Of a stretch of DNA of 64,000 bases, positions 25,993 to 34,335 are shown in pieces. This DNA is from Paenibacillus sp. LHD-38. Lineage in GTDB: Bacteria > Bacillota > Bacilli > Paenibacillales > Paenibacillaceae. The DNA lies in the NCBI RefSeq assembly GCF_031157315.1, contig NZ_JAVIFU010000001.1, forward strand, positions 372,001 to 436,000, given 5' to 3'. Position 1 is the first letter of the stretch. Each line of letters begins with the position of its first letter. The notes under the pieces are model-generated. The model saw nothing but the letters and a program-made list of their open reading frames with translations. It was not told the origin of the DNA and did no database searches. A program made the translations under genes and the position numbers.

Positions 25993-26409
25993 TTGGCATT
26001 TAAATCCAGTAATATTTTTGTGAATCTTCCGGTTAAAGATCTGAATAAGTCCGTTGCGTTTTTTACGAAGCTTGGATTTGAATTTAACCCGCAGTTTACC
26101 GATGAGAACGCCACTTGCATGATAATCGGAGAAAATATTTTTGCGATGCTGCTGGTCGAAGACTATTTCAAAACATTCATCGACAAAGAGATTGCGGATG
26201 CCTCGAAAACGGCAGAGGTTATCGTAGCTTTATCAGCGGAAAGCAGAGAACAAGTGAACGATATTGTAAACAAAGCGCTTGCGGCGGATGCAAAGCCTTA
26301 CCGGGATCCGGTTGACCATGGGTTTATGTACAGCTGGAGCTTTCAAGATCCGGATGATCATCTGTGGGAGCTTGTGTTTATGGAGCCTAGCGCCGTCGAG
26401 CAGGGCTAA
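25993..26409 (+). CDS. VOC-family (glyoxalase/bleomycin-resistance fold) protein
   Basis: 138 residues from TTG 25993, placed seven bases after AGAGGTGA. Two beta-alpha-beta-beta-beta halves are visible: NIFVNLPVKDLNKSVAFFTKLGF and later HGFMYSWSFQDPDDHLWELVFME. A metal-binding Glu fits WELVFM. Members are glyoxalases, dioxygenases or antibiotic-binding proteins; the substrate cannot be told. Confidence 0.9.
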   Translation: MAFKSSNIFVNLPVKDLNKSVAFFTKLGFEFNPQFTDENATCMIIGENIFAMLLVEDYFKTFIDKEIADASKTAEVIVALSAESREQVNDIVNKALAADAKPYRDPVDHGFMYSWSFQDPDDHLWELVFMEPSAVEQG

Positions 26410-26423
26410 ACGATTTACGAAGA

Positions 26424-26456
26424 AAGAGGCTGGCGAATTTCGCAGCCTCTTTTTTG
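26424..26456 (+). terminator. Terminator after VOC gene
   Basis: AAGAGGCTG pairs with CAGCCTCTT, followed by six T. Confidence 0.88.
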
Positions 26457-26520
26457 TGCTTTTTGCAGTCGGGAGCCGAGTTAGAAATTCGAACGAATGC
26501 AGAGAGCGGGAATCCCCGCA

Positions 26521-27601
26521 TCAGCTATGTTTGGAGACTAATTCCCATAGCAGCTCACGCCGGCTGTTTACGCCCATTTTGACAAAAATGGATTTGAGGT
26601 GGTCTTGGACGGTGTAGGCGGAAATATGCAGGGATTGCGCCATTTCCTTGGTGGAGAAGCCTTTAATGATTCGCTCGGTCACTTCATATTCCCGCACCGT
26701 CAGTGCGTATGCATGCGTAATAAGCGGGAGGATGTCGGCCGGTTTGGCAGGCACCATCGTTACCGCAAGCTGGACAAGGCCAATCGAGTTTTCAAGCTTG
26801 GATGCCTCAATTGCCAGGTATAACCCGTCCGGCATCAGAAGGCACACCTTCGCTGCGTTCATCTGGGTTGAAGCGGCATATTCGCGGCTTTGACCGAGCG
26901 CGCGAGCAAACCGCCCGCAGCGGTCTAGGCAGCGTCTCCGTGTCGATTCGCTCCAGCTTTCTGAGCTCGGCCAGCCAGTGGGCGCCGGAAGCATTGGAGC
27001 TGCTCAGCTCAAGCGAGTCAGTCAGGATAAGAATGCCTGATTCCTTTGCTTTGGCGGTAATGTTTGACGAAGACGGCTTTAGCGCTACGTTTTTTATCGT
27101 TTTCGCCAGACCGGGAGCAATCGCGGCTAGGATCAGACGCTCCTCCTCATTGAAAGCCGGCTCGCCGGTTCGGCGAAATAACGTTAAATACCCCCAGCAG
27201 GCTCCTTCGCTAAGCAATACGGCGCGAAGCTCGTCGCCAAAGCCGGCAGGCGCAAGCACCTCCCGGAATCGCCCGCTGCGGCTGAGCATCCCCTCTGTCG
27301 AAGCGCTTAAGCTGGCAGCCGGAAGAGGCGCATGGATCAAGTGCTCATAGCTGTTATAGTCCTCATGCCCGTGGCCGTATTCATAGGCAAATAACTGATG
27401 ATGAATGGCCTCAACGACATCATCGGTAGAAGAACCGGTCGACAGCAGCGTTACTGGATCCACGGAGGTGCAGCATGCAGCCGCAAAAGGAACAGTATCC
27501 GAAATCATGGTCAAAGCGGCCTCACGGCATTGCTGCACAGAAAGCGTTGAGGATTCCAGCGTGCCTAATTTACGTTTCAAAGCTTCCAAACGATCAGCCA
27601 T
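26521..27601 (-). pseudogene. LuxR-family regulator split by a frameshift
   Basis: Two overlapping minus-strand frames make one protein. The first (27601 to about 26903) carries a GAF-like N-terminal region (SDTVPFAAACCTS..., WGYLTLFRRTGEPAFNEEERLIL). The second (about 26900 to 26521) carries AAKVCLLMPDGLYLAIEASKL and a C-terminal LuxR helix-turn-helix (LTVREYEVTERIIKGFSTKEMAQSLHISAYTVQDHLKSI, given here as family features of GerE-type domains around residues ITERI and VQDHLK). Restoring one GC pair in the GCGCGCG tract at 26899-26905 rejoins them as ...VCSRALGQSREYAAS. Either a real inactivating slippage or an assembly error. Intact, it would be a typical ~360-residue GAF-LuxR regulator. Confidence 0.8.
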
Positions 27602-27742
27602 AGCATGGCCTCCTACTCAAAATCCCCACATTTGTGGGATAGCGTTCATTTTGGTCCTCATGAATAATGAAAAGTAATTCCTTTTTATTTTACAGAACAG
27701 AGACGAGGATGAACAGAAGAACGCGGATAGGAGAGAGCAGCA

Positions 27743-27817
27743 ATGAAGGAATCAGATGTGTCGATGGACGGCAATGAGAGCTTGTTCGAGATAAAGAAAA
27801 GTAGGGCTTCGTTATGA
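27743..27817 (+). CDS. Possible 24-residue leader peptide
   Basis: ATG 27743 follows GGAGAG at a good distance and encodes MKESDVSMDGNESLFEIKKS plus RASL, stopping at a TGA that overlaps the ATG of the next gene. That gene has no good ribosome site of its own, so this frame may serve translational coupling. It could also be the relic of a lost gene. Confidence 0.4.
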   Translation: MKESDVSMDGNESLFEIKKSRASL

Positions 27818-28932
27818 AAACAGACATTATAGTAGTTGGCGGATACGGTCATGTCGGAGGGCAGATATGCAAGCTGCTTTCAGCTTCATATTTTGGCAAC
27901 GTCTATGCAGCAGGCAGGAGTCTCGAGCGGGCGGAGGCCTTCTGCAGCAGATTGGGAGGCGGGGTTAAGCCTCTTGTTATAGATGCGGAGAAGCCGATAA
28001 GCAGGCAGCAGCTCGAGAGGGTCAAGCTCGTCATTATGTGCTTGGATCAGACCGCGGCGGATTTTGCGAAGGCTTGTTTAAAAGCTGGCGCGGATTATAT
28101 GGATGTATCGGCAAACGGCCGTTTTTTTGAAGCGATGGAGCAAGTGAAGCAGCAGAAAGAGGAGGTAGACGGAACTGCGCTGTTAAGTGTCGGTCTTGCG
28201 CCCGGCCTTACGAATCTTCTTGTGCTTAAGTCCATGCAAGCCTTGGAGGAAGTCACCAGAGCCGACATTGGGATTATGCTCGGATTAGGAGACACGCATG
28301 GGAAAGCTGCAATTGAATGGACGGTAAACAGCCTTGGCGCGACTTTCGATATTACGGAAGAGGGCCGTACACGGAAGGCGGACAGCTTCACGGAAGGAAT
28401 CAAGACAGACTTCGGCGATGGATGGGGAACAAGAACCGCCTATCGTTTTCCTTTCTCCGATCAACAGACACTGCCGAAGACGCTCGGCATGCCAACGATT
28501 TCGACGTTTTTATGCTTCGATTCTCGAATAGCGACAGTATTAATCGCTTGGTTAAGGAAAGCCGGATTCGTGCGTTTCATGACTTGCAGCCCCCTTAAGA
28601 AGCTAATGATCCATTCGTTAGGAAAGCTGAGGTTTGGTTCGGAAGGCTTTGCGGTGAAGGTTGCCGGTTACGGAAAGCTTGACGGCACTGCCACCATGGC
28701 CGAATTTGGGCTTCAGGGCGAGAAGGAAGCCGATATAACCGCTGCGGTTGCCGCGGCGGCCGCGAAGCTGATGTACGAAAACAAGCTGCCGAAGGGCATC
28801 TTTCATATCGAGCAGTTGTTTGAGCTGGATTTAATGGATGATGGGATTACGCTGCGTCTAACTCATTATGAGGGAACAGGCTCCCATGTGGTTATCCCGT
28901 CTATTCAAAGCTGGTCTCGCATGCAAAGCTAG
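27814..28932 (+). CDS. Saccharopine-dehydrogenase-like NAD(P)-binding protein
   Basis: 372 residues. The N-terminus DIIVVGGYGHVGGQICKLL is a Rossmann dinucleotide-binding site (GGxGxxG), followed by AGRSLERAEAFCSRLGG and KLVIMCLDQTAADFAKACLKAGADYMDVS, the conserved order of the Sacchrp_dh_NADP domain. The C-terminal part is family-like and ends in a beta-rich section. It is an oxidoreductase-fold protein of unknown substrate; lysine metabolism should not be assumed, since no lysine genes are nearby. The start overlaps the stop of the short frame before it. Confidence 0.88.
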   Translation: MKTDIIVVGGYGHVGGQICKLLSASYFGNVYAAGRSLERAEAFCSRLGGGVKPLVIDAEKPISRQQLERVKLVIMCLDQTAADFAKACLKAGADYMDVSANGRFFEAMEQVKQQKEEVDGTALLSVGLAPGLTNLLVLKSMQALEEVTRADIGIMLGLGDTHGKAAIEWTVNSLGATFDITEEGRTRKADSFTEGIKTDFGDGWGTRTAYRFPFSDQQTLPKTLGMPTISTFLCFDSRIATVLIAWLRKAGFVRFMTCSPLKKLMIHSLGKLRFGSEGFAVKVAGYGKLDGTATMAEFGLQGEKEADITAAVAAAAAKLMYENKLPKGIFHIEQLFELDLMDDGITLRLTHYEGTGSHVVIPSIQSWSRMQS

Positions 28933-29015
28933 TGCTTTCATCCAATGATTTGATATAATTAGGATTCATTTACCATTTATATGGATCGTCAACGGGATCG
29001 GGGGAGGAGTGAAGC

Positions 29016-29309
29016 ATGGATAGGACAGCTATGATTGCTTTTATTTTGGAGGAGTATGAGCAAACGAGTCAAAATAACCGTGAACCGTTTCATGCGGGGC
29101 TTCAGCAGATTTTTGCATTCGAAGGCGAGCTGACGTCTGAAAATTTGCTGGAATGGAACGAACAGGATCTTTCCACGCTGTATAAAATCTTTTCCGGAAT
29201 GAGGCTGACACGCCTGCATGTGCCGAATATGATTGATGCGTATGCCAGCATGGATACGAGCCAATTGCCCTCGCGTGTATCGTTCGGCCGCATAGTTGAG
29301 GAAGAATGA
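29016..29309 (+). CDS. Hypothetical protein, 97 residues
   Basis: ATG 29016 follows GGGGGAGGAG at ideal spacing. A TATAAT at 28954-28959 may be its -10. The protein is soluble and helical with an acidic tail (RIVEEE). I do not recognise it. It is followed by a strong terminator. Confidence 0.7.
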   Translation: MDRTAMIAFILEEYEQTSQNNREPFHAGLQQIFAFEGELTSENLLEWNEQDLSTLYKIFSGMRLTRLHVPNMIDAYASMDTSQLPSRVSFGRIVEEE

Positions 29310-29363
29310 GCTTTATCACGAGCAGCATCATTTGATGGAGCCCGACGATTAAACGAAAAAAGG

Positions 29364-29410
29364 AAGAGCTGTCCAGCGGGTCTTTAAAAACCGGCGGGAC
29401 AGCTCTTTTT
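29364..29410. terminator. Bidirectional terminator
   Basis: AAGAGCTGTCC pairs with GGGACAGCTCTT, with A runs on the left and T on the right, between convergent genes. Confidence 0.9.
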
Positions 29411-31707
29411 TACGGTACAAGGACAGCTTTTGGCTGCATTTCGTTCATTTGCGCAATAACCCGCCCAATAGCTTCTTCTGTTACTGCCCCTTGGCTGAAC
29501 ATGGCAAGCGCCCGAAGCGGCAAAAAGTTCAGCATGGCTTCCATCATCTCGGGAGCGTCCTCCATAAGCGAGCTCATCATGCCGCTGCCCTCGGAAAATT
29601 GCTGCAGCATGCCGTTTGCAACCGCGGCCCGTTCGGGATCCTGAAGCAGGTCGCCAAAAGTCGTATTCATCGTCACAGGCTTGCGGATGCTGACTGTGGA
29701 TTGTACTTGCACGGTTTGGCTGCAGGCGATATCCCTTGAGGAAGCGCCCACGAGTATCTCGAATTCGCCGGTCTCTACATGCCAATCCTTTAAGCCTACA
29801 TGATAATAGGCAAAAGCGCGTTTGCTCAGCTGGAAGGAAACGTTCTTCTTCTCACCTGGCTGAAGTTCAATCTTGCTGAAGCCCTTCAGCTCCTTGGCAG
29901 GGCGGATAACGGTGCTTACGGAGTCTCTTACATAAAGCTGCACGATTTCCTTGCCGGTAACCGTTCCTGTATTCGTGACATCGACGGTAACGGTTACGGT
30001 ATCCTGATCCGTAAACTCCGTTTTATCCACGATCAGATTGCTATAAGCAAAGCTTGTATAGCTAAGACCAAAGCCGAACGGGAAAAGAGGTTCGACTTCC
30101 TTCGTATCATAATAACGGTATCCGACAAATACGCCTTCCTTGTATTCGACTTTATCGCCCTCGCCGGGGAAGTTTAAGAACGAAGGGTTATCGCTTAGCT
30201 TAACCGGGAATGTCTCGGCAAGCTTTCCTGAAGGGTTGGCATCGCCGAACAAGATGGCAGCAATCGCGCCGCCAACCGCTTGGCCGCCCAGATAGCCTTC
30301 AAGCACAGCTTTGGCTTTGCCAAGCCATGGCATGACAATAGGCGATCCGTTGCTTAGCACGATGACAAGGTTTTGCTGAACCTCTGTTACGGCTTCAAGA
30401 AGCGCGAGCTGGTTGTTAGGAATGTTCAGATGCTGGCGGTCATAGCCTTCCGATTCGTAGCGGTCAGGCAAGCCGAGGAACAATACGACAGTATCAGCTT
30501 GGCTTGCCGTATTTTTTGCTTCCTGCAATAACTGCTCATCCGAATCATCATTTTCCAGCTTGTAGCCCTGCGCGTAGGAGACATTTGCTGTTTCTCCGGC
30601 CGTGCGTACGATCTCTGCGTACGTGTTATCGAGCTTAGTCGGTTTAATATGCGAGCTGCCGCCGCCTTGGTACCTTGGCGCATCAGCGAAGGCGCCGATC
30701 ACAGCGATCGATCCGCTTTTTGCCAGCGGGAGTATGGCTTGATCATTTTTCAGCAGAACCATGCTCTCGGCCGCGACCTTCATCGCCAACTGATGATGGG
30801 CTTCCGCGTCATAAGCTGCGTTTTCCTTCTTGTTGTCCACGGATTTAAATACAACGGTCAAAATCCGTTCAACCGCATCGTTCAGGGCAGCCTCGGATAT
30901 AAGGCCTGCTTGAACCGCTTCGACGATTTTTCGGTCTCCTGCGCCATTGCTGGACGGCATCTCCAGCTCAAGCCCGGCAGCCAGGCCGGCGGCGCGTTCA
31001 TTGACTGCGCCCCAGTCGGAGACAACAAAGCCTTGGTGGCCCCACTCCTGCTTCAAAATATCCGTAAGCAAGCGGCTGTTTTCCGAAGCAAAATCGCCGT
31101 TTACTTGATTGTAGGAGGACATGACCGTCCATGGCTGCGCTTTAATGACCGCTCCCTCGAAGCTGGCCAAATAAATTTCGCGCAGGGTGCGCTCGTCCAC
31201 GATCGCATCTACTGTCATCCGGCGATGCTCCTGGTTGTTAACGGCGAAATGCTTGAGCGAGGTGCCGACACCTTGGCTTTGCACCCCGTTGATATGCGCA
31301 GCAGCCATTTCCGAGGATAAATAAGGGTCCTCTGAGAAATATTCAAAGTTGCGTCCGCAAAGCGGCGAGCGTTTAATATTGGCGCCCGGCCCTAGCAGTA
31401 CCGCTACATCCTCTGCTTGGCATTCCTCGCCAAGCGCAATGCCGACCTGATGCACGAGCTCGACGTCCCAGGAGCAGGCAAGCCCCGCAGCGGACGGGAA
31501 GCAGGTTGCCGGAACGCTGTCCAGCAGGCCGAGATGATCGCTGCTCCCGCTTTGCTTACGAAGTCCGTGGGGACCGTCCGTCACCATGACGGACGGAATA
31601 TCTAGCCGCTCTACACCCTTCGTATGCCAGAAATTAAGCCCTGAGCATAACCCCGCTTTTTCCTCCAGCGTCAGTTGCGATACGATTTTCTTAATATCTC
31701 TAGTCAT
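29410..31707 (-). CDS. Glycoside hydrolase family 3 enzyme (beta-glucosidase/xylosidase type)
   Basis: 765 residues, start ATG 31707 behind GGAGGGAG; no signal peptide, so cytoplasmic. The GH3 N-terminal barrel has [22 protein letters not shown] and the nucleophile motif [10 protein letters not shown] (Asp231). The C-terminal alpha/beta domain contains [19 protein letters not shown] and a fibronectin-III-like end ([11 protein letters not shown]..., EIVQLYV). It should remove sugars from the non-reducing end of imported oligosaccharides. Xylosidase, glucosidase or arabinosidase cannot be separated by eye. It is divergent from an AraC regulator, and the shared intergenic region carries a catabolite-repression-like site. 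Confidence 0.93.
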   Translation of the reverse strand: MTRDIKKIVSQLTLEEKAGLCSGLNFWHTKGVERLDIPSVMVTDGPHGLRKQSGSSDHLGLLDSVPATCFPSAAGLACSWDVELVHQVGIALGEECQAEDVAVLLGPGANIKRSPLCGRNFEYFSEDPYLSSEMAAAHINGVQSQGVGTSLKHFAVNNQEHRRMTVDAIVDERTLREIYLASFEGAVIKAQPWTVMSSYNQVNGDFASENSRLLTDILKQEWGHQGFVVSDWGAVNERAAGLAAGLELEMPSSNGAGDRKIVEAVQAGLISEAALNDAVERILTVVFKSVDNKKENAAYDAEAHHQLAMKVAAESMVLLKNDQAILPLAKSGSIAVIGAFADAPRYQGGGSSHIKPTKLDNTYAEIVRTAGETANVSYAQGYKLENDDSDEQLLQEAKNTASQADTVVLFLGLPDRYESEGYDRQHLNIPNNQLALLEAVTEVQQNLVIVLSNGSPIVMPWLGKAKAVLEGYLGGQAVGGAIAAILFGDANPSGKLAETFPVKLSDNPSFLNFPGEGDKVEYKEGVFVGYRYYDTKEVEPLFPFGFGLSYTSFAYSNLIVDKTEFTDQDTVTVTVDVTNTGTVTGKEIVQLYVRDSVSTVIRPAKELKGFSKIELQPGEKKNVSFQLSKRAFAYYHVGLKDWHVETGEFEILVGASSRDIACSQTVQVQSTVSIRKPVTMNTTFGDLLQDPERAAVANGMLQQFSEGSGMMSSLMEDAPEMMEAMLNFLPLRALAMFSQGAVTEEAIGRVIAQMNEMQPKAVLVP

Positions 31708-31730
31708 TGCCCTAGCTCCCTCCAAAACTT

Positions 31731-31759
31731 TAATAGCGCTTACATTGATTGTTGTAAGC
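31731..31759 (-). promoter_or_regulatory. Cre-like site and inverted repeat before the GH3 gene
   Basis: AATAGCGCTTACA (31732-31744) resembles the CcpA box TGTAAGCGCTTACA with changes in the left half. It overlaps a perfect inverted repeat GCTTACA-TTGATTGT-TGTAAGC (31738-31759). The pair lies 24-52 bases upstream of the GH3 start, so carbon catabolite repression or control by the divergent AraC protein is likely. Confidence 0.55.
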
Positions 31760-31868
31760 CCATTTTATACGAAAATAACGAAGATTTATGGTAAAATACA
31801 TCGATAAATAGTATTTAATCTAAATCTTGCAGCAACGGTATGGATTGCGTTTGAAAGGAGTGCCTGAC

Positions 31869-33116
31869 ATGAGACAAGCTGTATCCGATGAGCAAATCAC
31901 GGCGATATGCAGGCTAATGCACAATAATTTTCAAGTGCCCGCCTATTATGTAAACAAGGATTTGGAGCTTCTTGCAAGCTCGCATGGCGGCATCGCTTTA
32001 GAGGGTCCTTTGCATAAAAACTTTCGCGAATCGATTGAGCAGCTGCATATCGAAGAGGCTTCTGCGGAGTATCCGCTTATTCAGAGCCGGAACGGGCTGG
32101 AGAACTTTGTCATCACGCAGGTACGGCGGGGATCAGATGAGCAAGCCGGTTATGTTATAGTCGGGCCCTCGACCTATACGGATATCTCTGATGAAAACAT
32201 TACAGGGTTAATCAATGATTACGGGGTGCCTGCGCATTTGAAGGAATCCGCGCGGAAATATTACCTTTCACTGCCGGTAATAAGCGGCTTAAAGCTGCTG
32301 CATGCGAGCGTATTGTTATATTTTTTGCTATATGGCGAAGAACTAAGCACCTTTGATATTCTCCAGCGCGGAGCGGCATTATCGGAGGAAGAGCATCCAG
32401 GGTTTGCGCAGCATATTGACCGGAACCTATCGAGCCAAAGAGAAATAACAGCATTGCATCATGATGTGGGGCTGGAGAAGCAGCTTTTTCAACTGATCAA
32501 GGAGGGCAGAACGGAGCAGCTGGGGGAGTATGCGCGGTTCGAGCCGAGTAACCTTGGCATTTTGTCCAAAAGCAGCTATTTGCGAAGCCAGAAAAACATA
32601 GCGGTGGCGGGCATCACTTTGGCGACGCGGGCAGCGATTGAGGGAGGGCTTCATTCTGAAATCGCGTTTACGATGAGCGATTTGTATATTCAGCATATGG
32701 AGGAGCTTACCGATATCGAGAGTGTCGTCAAGAGCAGGACGGAAGCTATGCTCGCATTTGCGGAGCGTGTCAAGCATAGCCGTACCGGCAAATACTCTAG
32801 GGTGGTTGCGGAGTGCCAGCAAGTTATTTACAGCCATATCTATGAGGAGGTAACCGTAACTAAGCTTGCGGAGAGAATGCGCTTAAATGCCAATTATTTA
32901 TCCCAGCTGTTTAAGCAGGAAGTCGGAATGCCCATTCACAGCTATATCATTCAGGAGAAGATAGAGGAGGCGAAAAAGCTGCTAAGTGCTTCGGAGCTCA
33001 CGCTGTCCGAGATTTGGGCGCGGCTTAACTTTTACGACCAGAGCCATTTTACGAAAACCTTTAAGAAGCTGACAGGCGTAACGCCTAAGCAATTTCGATC
33101 ATATCCGAGGGAGTGA
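31869..33116 (+). CDS. AraC-family transcriptional regulator
   Basis: 415 residues from ATG 31869 behind AAAGGAG. The C-terminal ~100 residues form the AraC double helix-turn-helix (KLAERMRLNANYLSQLFKQEVG and later NFYDQSHFTKTFKKLTG). The N-terminal 300 residues have no receiver Asp and no membrane segment; they may form a ligand-binding or PocR-like domain. Divergent from the GH3 gene, which it probably controls. Its GTGA stop overlaps the small phosphatase start. Confidence 0.92.
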   Translation: MRQAVSDEQITAICRLMHNNFQVPAYYVNKDLELLASSHGGIALEGPLHKNFRESIEQLHIEEASAEYPLIQSRNGLENFVITQVRRGSDEQAGYVIVGPSTYTDISDENITGLINDYGVPAHLKESARKYYLSLPVISGLKLLHASVLLYFLLYGEELSTFDILQRGAALSEEEHPGFAQHIDRNLSSQREITALHHDVGLEKQLFQLIKEGRTEQLGEYARFEPSNLGILSKSSYLRSQKNIAVAGITLATRAAIEGGLHSEIAFTMSDLYIQHMEELTDIESVVKSRTEAMLAFAERVKHSRTGKYSRVVAECQQVIYSHIYEEVTVTKLAERMRLNANYLSQLFKQEVGMPIHSYIIQEKIEEAKKLLSASELTLSEIWARLNFYDQSHFTKTFKKLTGVTPKQFRSYPRE

Positions 33117-33451
33117 GCGGTATTCATCTACTATTTGTATGCAGCAGGAACAAGTGGCGAAGCCTGACGGCGGAGACGATTTTTCAAGGCGTCGGCGGTC
33201 ATGAGGTAAGATCGGCAGGTACGGAAGAAAATGCCCGGATTAAGGTTACGGCAGGGCATATTGGCTGGGCGGATCTGATTTTTGCCATGGAGAAGAAGCA
33301 TATCCGAAGGCTGCAGGATAAGTTCGGCTATGAGCTTGCGGGCAAGCGGCTTATATGCCTGCACATTCCGGATGAATTCGAATACATGAACGAAGATTTG
33401 ATCGGCATGCTGCAATCGAGCGTATCCTTGCATATCGATCAAGACGATTAA
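33113..33451 (+). CDS. Low-molecular-weight protein-tyrosine-phosphatase-like protein
   Basis: 112 residues from GTG 33113, coupled to the AraC gene by a 4-base overlap. The P-loop CSRNKWRS (Cys10, Arg16) is a CX5R phosphatase signature at the N-terminus. The usual DP acid loop is replaced by HIPDEFEYM, typical of a short subgroup (COG4551-like). It may act on arginine- or tyrosine-phosphorylated proteins, or not be a phosphatase. Its last four bases overlap the end of the convergent MerR gene. Confidence 0.82.
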   Translation: MSGIHLLFVCSRNKWRSLTAETIFQGVGGHEVRSAGTEENARIKVTAGHIGWADLIFAMEKKHIRRLQDKFGYELAGKRLICLHIPDEFEYMNEDLIGMLQSSVSLHIDQDD

Positions 33452-34176
33452 CGTTCTGCTTGGTTTCCGGACTCCTGCTTCTGCGCAATGACCTGCAGCA
33501 GCTCGTACAAATAATGCGCTCCGCGCAGCTGGTTTCTGTTGATTCGATTGAGAAACAGCATCGATTCACGCGCAATTTTAATCGCATTTTCGACTCGGTT
33601 GTCGTCGACCTCCTCTAGCACCTGCTGAATGATCTCAAGCGACCATACAGCGGCCTTGAACGTGCGAATAATTAAAATTTGGCGCAAATTTGCGGGACTG
33701 AAACGCCGATAGCCATTTTCATTGTCGCGTACAATCGTAAGGAGTCCCATTTTCTCCCAATGACGGATGGCAGAGCTCGGTATTGTCGTTTCTTTGGATA
33801 TTTCTCCGATGGTCATCCATTTTCGTTTCCCTAAAGTGTGGAGAAGGTCGATCTCATCCGTCTCGAGTGCGCGTATCGTTTTCTCGGCAATGGTTTTGTC
33901 ACGGTGCAGCGAAGCTTGAGCCTCATTCGCGAGCCATAAAGCTTCATCTATGCAGCCGTCGATAGTCTTCAGCATCACTTCCTTTGTAACGGTCATGCCG
34001 AAGCCGTCATTCATGGCCCTAATGCATTCAAAATAAGCGACATGCTCCTCCGTATATTGACGGTAACCGTTGCTGCCGCGTTCAACCGGAGGAATAATCC
34101 CCCAATCCTCATAGTGCCTCAAAGCAGATGTGCTTATCTTTAGCTTCCTTGCGATATCAATGGGCCGGACATTCAC
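33448..34176 (-). CDS. MerR-family regulator with two MerR helix-turn-helix domains
   Basis: 242 residues, GTG start behind AGGAGGTG. The first HTH is DIARKLKISTSALRHYEDWG near residue 7. A second complete one, TIGEISKETTIPSSAIRHWEKMG, begins near residue 122. Both have the wing motif (NGYRQY and NGYRRF). No metal-binding cysteines, so it should sense a small molecule. It is divergent from the UvrA-like gene, and an inverted repeat lies between them. Confidence 0.92.
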   Translation of the reverse strand: MNVRPIDIARKLKISTSALRHYEDWGIIPPVERGSNGYRQYTEEHVAYFECIRAMNDGFGMTVTKEVMLKTIDGCIDEALWLANEAQASLHRDKTIAEKTIRALETDEIDLLHTLGKRKWMTIGEISKETTIPSSAIRHWEKMGLLTIVRDNENGYRRFSPANLRQILIIRTFKAAVWSLEIIQQVLEEVDDNRVENAIKIARESMLFLNRINRNQLRGAHYLYELLQVIAQKQESGNQAER

Positions 34177-34200
34177 AAAAACACCTCCTGCGGCTTTCTC

Positions 34201-34248
34201 AAAACATTAAACAACCATAATAATGTTTTATCAATAATGAACTATAAT
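34201..34248. promoter_or_regulatory. Inverted repeat and -10 between MerR and UvrA-like genes
   Basis: AAAACATTA and TAATGTTTT form a 9-bp perfect inverted repeat (34201-34209 and 34221-34229). TATAAT at 34243-34248 faces the UvrA-like gene, 88 bases ahead of its start. This is a plausible MerR operator; the -35 is not clear. Confidence 0.6.
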
Positions 34249-34335
34249 ATCAAGCATAGATTTACTGAACCTTCTCACTTGCATCAATGTAGTATGCTGA
34301 AGTAGAAATTGGAATCGATAGCAAGGAGGACAAGG

